Program-made: the position numbers and the translations under genes
NCBI GenBank assembly: GCA_017479315.1
Contig: JAFVCI010000065.1
Coordinates: forward strand, 1-10,180
Length of the DNA stretch: 10,180 bases
DNA from: Opitutales bacterium
GTDB lineage: Bacteria > Verrucomicrobiota > Verrucomicrobiia > Opitutales > UBA9783
Reading direction: 5' to 3'
The notes under the pieces: model-generated
The model's database searches: none
Told to the model about the DNA's origin: nothing
Seen by the model: the letters and a program-made list of their open reading frames with translations, nothing else
Shown here: positions 1 to 7,269 of the stretch, piece after piece
How positions within the stretch are numbered: position 1 is the first letter of the stretch
How the letters are laid out: each line of letters starts with the position of its first letter

Positions 1-986
1 AAACTATTGGAGGTGGTGTTGGGAGCTTAAAGAATGGAGCTATAGTAAGATCTGGTTATTTAAATGGTGGTATTGATTGTGTTTTCACTGGGGGATGCAT
101 TTCAAATGGTGTAGATACATCCGATTTCAAGCGAGCTGTTCAAGGTAAGAAAAATTTTGTACACCTGTACACAACTGGTGTAAATTTCAATTCCAACCAT
201 ATTGAAATGTTGCAATGGATGTTGAAAAAGAAAGACCTTAGGCATGTTTTTATTTTGAATCCACTAGTCATATTCCTTCCAAGATCCTTCAAGGGTGAGC
301 GCGATCTCTTCTATCATCCCGAACGTTCCTTATTCATGAAAAGTGGGATTTTTTCTGCGATCGCTATGGTTTTATCGCATTTTCAATTTTTAAAAAGACC
401 ATTGCGTCCGCCGGAAAAACGCCACCTTTGGCAACCTGAAGATCCAAAAGAATTTTTCAAGCATGCGATGAAATCTCGAAACAAAGGCGTAATATCGAGT
501 GTTATTATCGATGATAAATTCCAAAACACAACCGATAATCCGCTGTTGCAGTTAATTGCAGAACACCCGGAGATCACCTTCCATTTGTTATTTTTCCCAC
601 GATGGGCATTGGACGATAAAAATGCTGTCAAAATGAACTTGAAAGATACTTCTTTTCACATTGAAAACACCAAAACTTTCCCGAATGTTAAAATTTATGA
701 CTTCCATGATGTACCTCATACAGTCATTGCTACCAACTGGGAAGACAGTGTGCATTTTTTTTCACCCATGTTCTGTAAATTCATGGCATATTGCATCGAA
801 CACGATCTGCACCGCGTTACCACAGAAAATTACGATGCTTACAAAAAACATATCCTTGATGTATTAAAATCCTTCAACCCTTCCGATTATCCCGATCGAC
901 CGACAACTTTTGAAGAGTTGGTTGCCTACGAAGAAAGTCTGCATCCGGAACTGAAAAAAGAGAAAATGTCTGTTGAAAAACCGTAG
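1..986 (+). CDS. SGNH/DltD-like hydrolase or acyltransferase-family protein, 3' part only
   Basis: The frame starting at base 3 is open from the window edge to the TAG at 984-986, giving 327 residues of a protein whose start lies outside. A stretch reading VFTGGCISNGVD (from about fragment residue 27) sits where SGNH-type proteins of the DltD/AlgX kind carry their G-x-S nucleophile block. It is followed by a helix and a strand-like run (LRHVFILNPLVIFLP). Near the end, NWEDSVHFF (Asp248 and His251 of the fragment) matches the D-x-x-H catalytic dyad of those proteins. Such proteins typically act in the envelope on acylation of surface polymers; that role is inferred from the family. The nucleophile position appears to be Cys32 rather than Ser. 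The gene is markedly AT-rich compared with the transporter genes downstream. The family call rests on motif layout only; the N-terminal part is not visible. Confidence 0.5.
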   Translation, partial: TIGGGVGSLKNGAIVRSGYLNGGIDCVFTGGCISNGVDTSDFKRAVQGKKNFVHLYTTGVNFNSNHIEMLQWMLKKKDLRHVFILNPLVIFLPRSFKGERDLFYHPERSLFMKSGIFSAIAMVLSHFQFLKRPLRPPEKRHLWQPEDPKEFFKHAMKSRNKGVISSVIIDDKFQNTTDNPLLQLIAEHPEITFHLLFFPRWALDDKNAVKMNLKDTSFHIENTKTFPNVKIYDFHDVPHTVIATNWEDSVHFFSPMFCKFMAYCIEHDLHRVTTENYDAYKKHILDVLKSFNPSDYPDRPTTFEELVAYEESLHPELKKEKMSVEKP

Positions 987-1002
987 AATTTTATCGTTGC
1001 AC

Positions 1003-1026
1003 TCAAAACACCTTCTTTTGATTTTT
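1003..1026 (+). terminator. possible weak intrinsic terminator
   Basis: A perfect 6-bp inverted repeat (TCAAAA / TTTTGA, loop of 7) is followed directly by five T residues, 17 bp after the stop of the SGNH-like gene. The stem is almost all A:T, so it would be weak. Position and T-tract support the call; stem stability does not. Confidence 0.3.
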
Positions 1027-1055
1027 CCAAACTTTTTTCCCCGCAAAAAACAATC

Positions 1056-1084
1056 TTGACGCCCCCTATAAATCCTCCAACATT
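1056..1084 (+). promoter_or_regulatory. possible promoter for tRNA-Gly
   Basis: TTGACG (1056-1061) matches 5 of 6 bases of the -35 consensus. At 17-bp spacing the -10 region reads AACATT, only 3 of 6. Initiation about 7 bp later would fall just before the mature tRNA 5' end at 1095, which favours the site despite the poor -10. A TATAAA lies at 1067-1072 but has no -35 at proper spacing. Confidence 0.3.
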
Positions 1085-1094
1085 AGAAGTGTTT

Positions 1095-1169
1095 GCGAGT
1101 GTAGCTCAGTGGTAGAGCACTACCTTGCCAAGGTAGGGGCCGGGGGTTCGAATCCCCCTACTCGCTCCA
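1095..1169 (+). tRNA. tRNA-Gly, anticodon GCC, CCA encoded
   Basis: A complete 75-nt cloverleaf can be folded by eye. The acceptor stem GCGAGTG pairs with TACTCGC (one G-T). The D stem is GCTC/GAGC and the anticodon stem CTACC/GGTAG, with loop TTGCCAA giving anticodon GCC at 1127-1129. The variable loop has 5 nt, and the T stem GGGGG/CCCCC encloses TTCGAAT. The discriminator is T1166 and the CCA end is encoded at 1167-1169. It reads GGC and GGU codons. It lies 52 bp upstream of the glnQ-like gene on the same strand with no obvious terminator between, so the two may share a transcript. Confidence 0.97.
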
Positions 1170-1221
1170 GGTTTGTTAAGTAGAACACGAGTTGAACAAT
1201 GAAACCAAGGGGCGATTGTCT

Positions 1222-2028
1222 ATGGGAGCAAATGCATCGCGGGAAGCGGTAGCGGGCGCTGATGTTCGGCATCAGTCGCTTATTCGGGTTCAAAACCTCA
1301 CTAAGTATTATCACGGTGAGCTTATTTTAAAAGATATCAGCGTTGATATCGAGGAGGGCGATTTAGTGTCGATTATTGGTCCTTCCGGTTGTGGAAAATC
1401 GACGTTTTTGCGCTGTTTAAACGGCATGGAGATATTGGATTGCGGCTCCGTCAACATCAACGGCATTTTACTTCAGCGCAAAACGCTCGGCGCGCCGATG
1501 CAGGATTTCAACGCAAAGGCACACGCACTGCGTCAGCAGGTCGGGATGGTGTTTCAAACGTTCAATTTATTCCCGCACAAAACCCTTCTGCAAAACGTCA
1601 TGGTAGCGCCGATGATTGTTCAAAAAAAATCGCACGACGAAGCGGAAGCGGTTGCGGTTAAATTTTTGGATAAGGTAGGGCTGAAGGCATTTTCGCACCG
1701 TTATCCGGTTCAACTTTCGGGCGGGCAACAGCAACGCGGTGCCATTGCGCGCGCTCTGGCGTTGTCGCCGAAAGTCATGCTGTACGACGAACCTACTTCT
1801 GCCATCGATCCGACACGCGTGGACGAAGTACTGGAAGTCATGCGCGATTTGGATAAGGAGGGCATGACGCAAATTGTGGTCACACACGAAATGCGTTTTG
1901 CGAAAGATGCATCGGACTACATTATCTATATGGAACAGGGGGAATTTGTGGAAATTTCGGATGAAGACGAGATTTTTATCGCTCCGAAAGATGAGCGAAC
2001 GCGTAGATTTTTAAAAAAGTTTATGTAA
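1222..2028 (+). CDS. glnQ: Amino-acid ABC transporter ATP-binding protein (GlnQ type)
   Basis: This is the ATPase subunit of a polar amino-acid importer; on the inner face of the membrane it hydrolyses ATP to drive uptake through the permease encoded next. All ABC motifs are present in order: Walker A GPSGCGKST, Q-loop in VFQTFNLFPH, signature LSGGQQQR, Walker B VMLYDEPTS followed by AIDP (normally ALDP), and H-loop VVTHEM. The 268-residue product is slightly longer than the usual 240-260 because of about 18 extra N-terminal residues. I chose ATG 1222 because AAGGGG (1207-1212) lies 9 nt upstream; TTG codons at 1192 and 1216 are in frame but poorer starts. The gene precedes the fused binding protein/permease by 129 bp. 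Substrate specificity cannot be read from an ATPase, so the symbol denotes the family (ArtP or HisP types are equally possible). Confidence 0.9.
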   Translation: MGANASREAVAGADVRHQSLIRVQNLTKYYHGELILKDISVDIEEGDLVSIIGPSGCGKSTFLRCLNGMEILDCGSVNINGILLQRKTLGAPMQDFNAKAHALRQQVGMVFQTFNLFPHKTLLQNVMVAPMIVQKKSHDEAEAVAVKFLDKVGLKAFSHRYPVQLSGGQQQRGAIARALALSPKVMLYDEPTSAIDPTRVDEVLEVMRDLDKEGMTQIVVTHEMRFAKDASDYIIYMEQGEFVEISDEDEIFIAPKDERTRRFLKKFM

Positions 2029-2107
2029 AATGAAAATAAAACAGATGTTCCCGACGCCTTTTTCCCGTTTTTTTGTTTTTTACAAACCAAAAGATACTTC
2101 CGCCGTA

Positions 2108-2130
2108 TTTCGCGAAAAACACCCGCGAAA
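2108..2130. repeat. Perfect inverted repeat upstream of the transporter fusion gene
   Basis: TTTCGCG (2108-2114) and CGCGAAA (2124-2130) form a perfect 7-bp inverted repeat around a 9-nt spacer, ending 27 bp before the ATG at 2158. It could be a regulator operator (dyad about 23 bp overall) or an mRNA hairpin in the leader. No T-tract follows, so it is unlikely to be a terminator for glnQ. Confidence 0.4.
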
Positions 2131-2157
2131 GAACTTATGTTGCAATAAACGCATAAA

Positions 2158-3711
2158 ATGAACGTTTCCCGCCTGTTAACAAAAACAGTTTATCGGAACA
2201 CTTTTGCGTGTTTCTTTGCTTTGTTGCTCTCAGCAACCGCTCAGGCAAAGGAAATGCTTCGTTGGGGAGCCGACGGTCAGGGCGGCGCGCCGCATGTCTT
2301 CTACGATCCGAAAAATCCCGAACGGCTCACCGGTTTCGAGTACGAAGTTGCAAAAAACATCGCTGATGTCATGGGTAAAGACCTGCAGTATTGCCCGAAC
2401 GATTACGAGATGCTGGTTTCAGGGTTGAAACGCGGTGAATACGATATTTTGATTAACGCGATCGTTCGCAATGTATGGCAAAAACATGCGAAGCAAGCGG
2501 ATATTTTGCTGTCTGAACCCTATTATATTACGCACCTGCAACCGGTCGTCCTAAAAAATTCCGAAATCAAGAGCGTTTCGCAACTTAAAGGCAAAAAAAT
2601 CGGTATTTTAAAGTGTTCCGAGCATGCCGAAAATGCGGTTCGGCAACTGGAGGCACATTTCGTAATCTATGATGACGAAGTAAAGGCTTACGCGGATTTA
2701 AACAACAAACGCCTGGATTGCGTCATGACCGATCACCCCGAGACGTTTTATTATGCCTCCGTCGACGACAGCATCCGTATGTTGGAACCCGTTGACCGTA
2801 TTGAATTTTCCGTTGCGGTTCGCAACGATCATCCCGATTTGTTAAGACAAGTAAATAACGCTTTGGAGTATTTGAAAAGCAACGGTACGTTACGCGCGAT
2901 TTACGAACGTTGGGGTTTATGGAATGCCGAAACCGCAACGTATTTTAAAACTTCCGTTCTGCCTCAGACGCCGGCAACCGAATTGGAACGCTATATTGCC
3001 GATGTTCGATCGGAAAGGGAAAGCAGCAACTGTTATCTGAACAGTCTTTCGTGTTTTGCAAAAGCCGCCGCCGTTACCCTCGGAATTTCCCTCAGTGCCA
3101 TGATATTGGCACTTGTTTTCGGTTTTATTCTTGCAGTGTTCAGAACCTACGGTTTTCGTTGGTTGCAGTGTTTTGTGGCGACTTGGATCGAAATTATCCG
3201 CGGCACGCCGCTGATGGTTCAATTATTGTTTATCTTTTACGGATTGCCAAACCTCGCGCCCTATTTATCGGAACCGTTCGCAAGTTGGGTCTGCATGAAC
3301 CCGTTTGTTGCGGGGATTTTGGCACTCGGTCTCAACTATTCGGCATACGAAGCGGAAATTTACCGCTCGGGCTTTCAATCCGTCCCCATCGGGCAAACGG
3401 AAGCGGCGCGTGCCCTCGGGATGACACATACACAAGCCCTTTGGCACGTTGTTTTCCCGCAGGCGGTTCGCACGGTTCTGCCGCCGCTTACCAATGACTT
3501 TATTATGTTGCTCCAAGATTCCTCGTTAGTTTCCCTGATTACCATCGTGGAACTCAGCCGCACCTACCAGCTCTTTGCGGCGGCTAACTTCAATTATTTC
3601 GGTTTCGGAATTTTGGTGTCTCTGTTTTATTTACTGATGGGGCTTCCGTTCACACGTCTTGCAAGGCATTTCGAAAAAGCTCTGAGTGCGAAGATGCAGA
3701 GACATGCGTAA
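2158..3711 (+). CDS. Fused amino-acid-binding protein and ABC permease (GlnH-GlnP type)
   Basis: A single 517-residue polypeptide joins the binding and membrane parts of a polar amino-acid importer. Residues 1-30 are a signal peptide or first membrane anchor (hydrophobic FACFFALLLSA, possible cleavage at AQA/KE). Residues about 33-255 form a family 3 solute-binding domain (GFEYEVAKNIADVMG, LLSEPYY, and the terminal block LRAIYERWGLW). A linker to about 300 contains two cysteines. Residues about 303-510 form a HisM/GlnP permease with several membrane segments, the motif EIIRGTPLMVQLLFIFYGLP, and the EAA loop EAARALG (Glu415-Gly421) that docks the ATPase. Fused GlnPQ-type proteins are known in other bacteria; the fusion tethers the receptor to the pore. 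At the position of the usual ligand-binding Arg (T-x-E-R before AKQ) there is His110, so the substrate is uncertain. No Shine-Dalgarno sequence is seen before ATG 2158. It pairs with the upstream ATPase. Confidence 0.9.
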   Translation: MNVSRLLTKTVYRNTFACFFALLLSATAQAKEMLRWGADGQGGAPHVFYDPKNPERLTGFEYEVAKNIADVMGKDLQYCPNDYEMLVSGLKRGEYDILINAIVRNVWQKHAKQADILLSEPYYITHLQPVVLKNSEIKSVSQLKGKKIGILKCSEHAENAVRQLEAHFVIYDDEVKAYADLNNKRLDCVMTDHPETFYYASVDDSIRMLEPVDRIEFSVAVRNDHPDLLRQVNNALEYLKSNGTLRAIYERWGLWNAETATYFKTSVLPQTPATELERYIADVRSERESSNCYLNSLSCFAKAAAVTLGISLSAMILALVFGFILAVFRTYGFRWLQCFVATWIEIIRGTPLMVQLLFIFYGLPNLAPYLSEPFASWVCMNPFVAGILALGLNYSAYEAEIYRSGFQSVPIGQTEAARALGMTHTQALWHVVFPQAVRTVLPPLTNDFIMLLQDSSLVSLITIVELSRTYQLFAAANFNYFGFGILVSLFYLLMGLPFTRLARHFEKALSAKMQRHA

Positions 3712-3756
3712 AGTATTCTTTTGTTTTTCACGGCATTGAAAAGCAAATCAACAGCA

Positions 3757-4665
3757 ATGCAACATACCGATATCCGCTACTTCCACCGTTACTGCCAAAC
3801 CCTTGAAATCGAAAGCGTTCCAGGGCATCGTTGGTTGCGGTTTTTATACGACACGTACATCGGGCGGTTGTTGTTGAAAGTTTTTTTCAAACGCGTTTGG
3901 TTTTCGAAATGCGTCGGTTGGTGGATGAATACGCCATTTTCCAAAAGAAATATCCGACCGTTTGCGGAAAAATACGCGATTGATTTGGATGAATTCGAAA
4001 AACAACCGCAGGAATACAAGAGTTTTAACGATTTTTTTTACCGAAAATTTAAGCCTGATTTTCGACCGATTTGTGAAGATCCCGAAACGTTATGTTTCTC
4101 GTGTGACGGGCGTCATTTGGGATTTCAAAAACTTAGCGAAACACAAAAATTTTTTATCAAAGGCGGTACGTTCAACCTTCAACAGTTACTTAAAGACGAA
4201 ACACTCGCAGGACATTTTCGAAACGGAACCTGCGTTATCAGTCGGTTGGCACCCGTGGATTATCATCGCTTTCATTTTCCCTGTAACGGCATCCCGCAAA
4301 CAACACACTTAATCAACGGTTCCCTGTATTCCGTCAGTCCCATGGCGCTGAAGGGAAGTCTAAAAATTTTCGGTGAAAACAAGCGTTGGTTGACAATCTT
4401 GCAATCGGAACGCTTCGGCAAAGTCGCCCTGATCGAAGTCGGCGCCTGTTGCGTCGGCAGTGTTCGGCAAACGTTCACACCCGAAAATTTTGTCAAAAAA
4501 GGCGACGAAAAAGGCTATTTCCTCTTCGGAGGCTCCACTGTTATTACGCTTTTCGAACACGGTCGCGTTGTTTTGGCGCAGGATTTAGTTGATTGCACAC
4601 AAAAAGGTCTGGAATTGTACGCACATATGGGCGATGTGATAGCGCGAAGTACTGAGGATGAATAA
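3757..4665 (+). CDS. psd: Phosphatidylserine decarboxylase proenzyme
   Basis: This enzyme converts phosphatidylserine to phosphatidylethanolamine and CO2 at the inner membrane, the last step of PE synthesis. The 302-residue proenzyme self-cleaves between Gly259 and Ser260 in the motif FGGSTV, giving a long beta chain and a short 43-residue alpha chain whose new N-terminus becomes the pyruvoyl cofactor. Supporting residues are Asp117 in SCDGRH and the histidines of DYHRFHFP (His170, His173), which correspond to the E. coli catalytic Asp/His residues. The GGST site and the block FSKRNIRPFAEKY...SFNDFFYRKFKP match chlamydia-type enzymes. I chose ATG 3757; TTG 3721 is in frame, and neither has a good ribosome site. 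It starts 45 bp after the transporter fusion gene, so co-transcription is likely, though no functional link is evident. No phosphatidylserine synthase gene is in the window. Confidence 0.93.
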   Translation: MQHTDIRYFHRYCQTLEIESVPGHRWLRFLYDTYIGRLLLKVFFKRVWFSKCVGWWMNTPFSKRNIRPFAEKYAIDLDEFEKQPQEYKSFNDFFYRKFKPDFRPICEDPETLCFSCDGRHLGFQKLSETQKFFIKGGTFNLQQLLKDETLAGHFRNGTCVISRLAPVDYHRFHFPCNGIPQTTHLINGSLYSVSPMALKGSLKIFGENKRWLTILQSERFGKVALIEVGACCVGSVRQTFTPENFVKKGDEKGYFLFGGSTVITLFEHGRVVLAQDLVDCTQKGLELYAHMGDVIARSTEDE

Positions 4666-4900
4666 GAATACCACTTTATTGATTTTACCGTAATATATAC
4701 GGATTTCTCTTTATACAGGCTTCTCTTGTGTGCTCTATACCGGTGTGTTCTCAAAAACAAGGGAGGTCGCGCAGAAAACACGAACTGTTCAGATTTTAAG
4801 CATTCTTCGTTTTCATGGAAAATGCATAAAACGGCGTTTCACCCAGTGGGTCTGACGAACGTTCTTTTACAATCCTTCAAAAACAACTGAAATTCCCTTC
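4666..4900. other. Convergent intergenic gap with hairpins, no gene
   Basis: These 235 bp separate the ends of psd (plus strand) and the amidase gene (minus strand). I find no supported coding frame. They contain a small hairpin near psd (4688-4702), a longer imperfect stem (4718-4729 with 4757-4768, 12 pairs including three G-U on the plus strand) and a short ACCC/GGGT hairpin (4840-4850). None has a strong terminator signature. Confidence 0.5.
4688..4712 (+). terminator. possible weak terminator after psd
   Basis: CCGTA (4688-4692) and TACGG (4698-4702) form a 5-bp stem with a 5-nt loop, followed by the pyrimidine-rich stretch ATTTCTCTTT, 23 bp after the psd stop. The stem is short and the T-tract interrupted, so this is a tentative call. 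Confidence 0.25.
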
Positions 4901-6505
4901 CTAACTTCCGTTATACGCACGGATGCCGTCGGCAATCGCCCGCGTCAGCTTTTCCTGATAATCGGCACTGTTGCAGATTTTTGATTCCGTCGGATGGCTT
5001 AAAAAACCGCATTCGATAAGGATCCCGGGGCAATTTAACTCCCGAAGAACGCCCAATCGCTTTCGCTTCACGCCGCGATCAATGGAGCCCGTGTTTGGGA
5101 TAATTTTCTTCTGTACCTGCCAACCCAAAATGGAACTTTGTCCGTCGAATGCGTTGATCGGCATCGAATTGAATTCCTTCGTTACAACTTGATCGCTCGA
5201 AGGATATCCCGCTAAAGGAAACGCAAAAACCTCAATACCGCGCGCCTGCTCCGACGGTGCCGAGTTATAATGAATAGAAATAAACAAATCCGCGTGTTTC
5301 ATATTTGCAAACGCCGACCGTTGGCTCAGGAAAACATCCGCATCGGTTGTCCGTGTCAGATGAACCACATAACCCATCGAACGCAATTTACCTGCCAATA
5401 ATTGCGCGGTTTTAAGCGTTAAAAGTTTTTCCTTCAGCCCGTTTTGAACGGTTCCTTCCGCTTTTCCGCCGTGTCCCGGATCGATGACGATTGTTTTGGC
5501 ACGTTTTTTAACAAAATTTTGCGGGAACAAAAGCGGTTTGAGAATATTTTCAACATCCGCTGTACGAATGCGGTGCTCGGGGGTAACTAATCGCAGTTGA
5601 TGTGCCAGTTTTTTAAGCCGCGTTGTCGGCATCGGCGGCGTTTCAATCGGAAACGAAAGAAAAATTTTAATCCCGTCAAACATTGCTTCCTTTGTACCGC
5701 TTCGAAATTCAAAACGATGCCGCCCGTCGCACAATATGATGCTCTGCCCGTTTGCGGAATACTTCAAACGCAACTGTTTTGCCACATCCGACAAACGAAC
5801 GGAGGTGTTCAGCGAAAAAGCGGGTTGTGTCGATTTTACAGGTAAAGCAGGCGAAGGCTTACATGTACCGCCCGATGTACCCGATACCGAAGGTTTCGGT
5901 TGAGTTATGGACGGCTTTGAGGCAGTTTTGAATGCGGTTTGTTTTGGGGAAGCCGCCTGCGATGATTTTAACGTTCCCTTTGTATTAAAAGTATTTGATG
6001 ACGCTTGTGTTTTGACTTTGGGTACAATAGGCGATTTTTGAACGGACGTCTTCGAAGAGGCCGTGGTGCCTTTTTTTGAAATTATCGCGGAACTCTTTGC
6101 GGTTGTTGTTTTTGATATGGCTGCCGAATTTTTCGACAAAGCACTTTTCGGGGAAGCTGTTTTGAGAACCGTCATTGAACTTGTTGTTGTTTTTTGAAAC
6201 TGCTTTTGCGGTATAATTTTTGTCGCGGTATCTTTCCGAACCGACTTCAAAGCGGCTGATGGGGGTGCCGATTGTGAAGAAATTTTCTTCGTCGCTTGTG
6301 TTTTTGCAGCTCCCGCCTTCGTTTGAGAAACTTTTAAAGAACTTTTACCTGCTTTGACGGTTGCCTGTTCCCGAGTACCGACAACATTCTTAACAGCCGA
6401 CCGTTCCGCAAATGCGATGTTCGGAAACCCACCCCACAACCACGAAAAAAACACGATCGCAAGCCAGGACACCGACAAACGGACGGACGTAACCTCGAAG
6501 CGCAT
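4901..6505 (-). CDS. Secreted N-acetylmuramoyl-L-alanine amidase (Amidase_3, AmiA/AmiC type)
   Basis: This is a zinc enzyme that cuts the amide bond between N-acetylmuramic acid and L-alanine in peptidoglycan, acting in the periplasm, usually at division. Starting at ATG 6505 it has 534 residues. Residues 1-33 are a signal peptide (hydrophobic core SWLAIVFFSWLW, cleavage AFA/ERS). Residues about 34-228 are low-complexity and rich in Lys, Ser, Thr, Ala and Gln. Residues about 230-325 resemble a copper-amine-oxidase N-type domain (YSANGQSIILCDGRHRFEFR). The catalytic domain covers about 338-534 with all zinc/catalytic residues: His345 in DPGHGG, Glu359 in LKEK, His412 in SIHYN and Glu498 in IECGF. 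ATG 6505 overlaps the infC stop as TGATG, suggesting coupled translation; GTG 6508 is an alternative one codon upstream. The basic low-complexity stretch may act as a wall-spanning or wall-binding linker (inference). Confidence 0.92.
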   Translation of the reverse strand: MRFEVTSVRLSVSWLAIVFFSWLWGGFPNIAFAERSAVKNVVGTREQATVKAGKSSLKVSQTKAGAAKTQATKKISSQSAPPSAALKSVRKDTATKIIPQKQFQKTTTSSMTVLKTASPKSALSKNSAAISKTTTAKSSAIISKKGTTASSKTSVQKSPIVPKVKTQASSNTFNTKGTLKSSQAASPKQTAFKTASKPSITQPKPSVSGTSGGTCKPSPALPVKSTQPAFSLNTSVRLSDVAKQLRLKYSANGQSIILCDGRHRFEFRSGTKEAMFDGIKIFLSFPIETPPMPTTRLKKLAHQLRLVTPEHRIRTADVENILKPLLFPQNFVKKRAKTIVIDPGHGGKAEGTVQNGLKEKLLTLKTAQLLAGKLRSMGYVVHLTRTTDADVFLSQRSAFANMKHADLFISIHYNSAPSEQARGIEVFAFPLAGYPSSDQVVTKEFNSMPINAFDGQSSILGWQVQKKIIPNTGSIDRGVKRKRLGVLRELNCPGILIECGFLSHPTESKICNSADYQEKLTRAIADGIRAYNGS

Positions 6506-7125
6506 CACATCGGATCCGCGTCACCGTCATCCTCGGTCGGTTTGCCGTACACCAAAACGCGCTTCGCGGTCGGCAACGGAGACATCATCACAAACACGTT
6601 GCGACCGCTTAAGGTGACTTTCCCGTCTGCAACACCGACATTTTTCAAATCGTCCGCCATCCGTTGCACCACATCAACGCCCAACTGCGGATTGCCCATC
6701 TGACGACCGCGAAGATTAAGGAAAACTTTTAATTTATTGCCTTTAAAAAGAAAGCTCTCCGCCTGCCGACGCTTGGTTTCAAAATCCCCATCTCCGATCA
6801 ACGCACCGAGTTTAATTTCCTTCAACTTCGCAGACGCCGATTTGTTCGATTTTGATTTCTTTCCTTCGTCGTACATGTACTTGCCGAAGTCGACAATCTT
6901 GCACACGGGTGGTTGGGCGTTCGGCGAAATTTCCACCAAATCCAAGCCTGCGTTTTGTGCCGCTTCCAACGCATCCTGTAACGGTAAAACCCCGATTTGT
7001 TTCCCGTCCGCACCGATGACGCGCACTTCCCGCGCACGGATTTGCTTATTCTTGCGCGGCGAATTGGAAAACTGCTTTTTGAAAAACGGCGACGGTTTTT
7101 TCGATTTTTTAGGAAAGCCGACCAT
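6505..7125 (-). CDS. infC: Translation initiation factor IF-3
   Basis: IF3 binds the 30S ribosomal subunit, keeps it apart from 50S and checks start codon and initiator tRNA pairing. The 206-residue product has a basic N-terminal extension (1-28, PKKSKK and FFKK), the N-domain (29-88) with the hallmark VEISPNAQPPVCKIVDFGKY at 64-83, a lysine-rich linker, and the C-domain (about 100-187) containing LRGRQM, where family members have FRGREM. A tail of about 20 residues ends acidic (TEDDGDAD). ATG 7125 has no clear Shine-Dalgarno sequence; a non-standard IF3 start such as AUU cannot be excluded, but this ATG gives a sensible length. The expected partners rpmI and rplT do not follow; the next gene is the amidase, overlapping at TGATG. 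Confidence 0.96.
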   Translation of the reverse strand: MVGFPKKSKKPSPFFKKQFSNSPRKNKQIRAREVRVIGADGKQIGVLPLQDALEAAQNAGLDLVEISPNAQPPVCKIVDFGKYMYDEGKKSKSNKSASAKLKEIKLGALIGDGDFETKRRQAESFLFKGNKLKVFLNLRGRQMGNPQLGVDVVQRMADDLKNVGVADGKVTLSGRNVFVMMSPLPTAKRVLVYGKPTEDDGDADPM

Positions 7126-7154
7126 CGATGAGAACGTTGCTGAACATTTTTTTT

Positions 7155-7183
7155 ATTTGACCCGAAAAAACGCTTATTGTCAA
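7155..7183 (-). promoter_or_regulatory. sigma70-like promoter for infC-amidase
   Basis: On the minus strand TTGACA (7183-7178) is a perfect -35 box. It is followed after exactly 17 bp by TCAAAT (7160-7155), a 4 of 6 match to the -10 consensus. Transcription would begin around 7148, leaving a leader of roughly 20 nt before infC. The position inside the 144-bp divergent gap makes it the best promoter candidate in the window. Confidence 0.6.
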
Positions 7184-7269
7184 ACACATTTCGCACCGAA
7201 CCTTGCGCCATCTTCACCGCCGCGTTGCGCAATATCCTTTGGCACGAAATCTGCTGTGTTAAAAAGCAC

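Noticed and set aside
1033..1050. TTTTTT...AAAAAA dyad before tRNA-Gly as a terminator
   Set aside because: An all A:T stem with no T-tract after it on the plus strand; unlikely to function alone.
1095..1169. tRNA-Gly as an attachment site for an integrated element
   Set aside because: No integrase gene, no second copy of the tRNA 3' end in the window, and the DNA after the tRNA encodes an ordinary transporter.
3051..3497. Plus-strand open frame of 148 codons overlapping the permease domain
   Set aside because: It is out of frame with the clear HisM/GlnP permease sequence and is rich in Arg, Cys and Gly with no recognisable domain.
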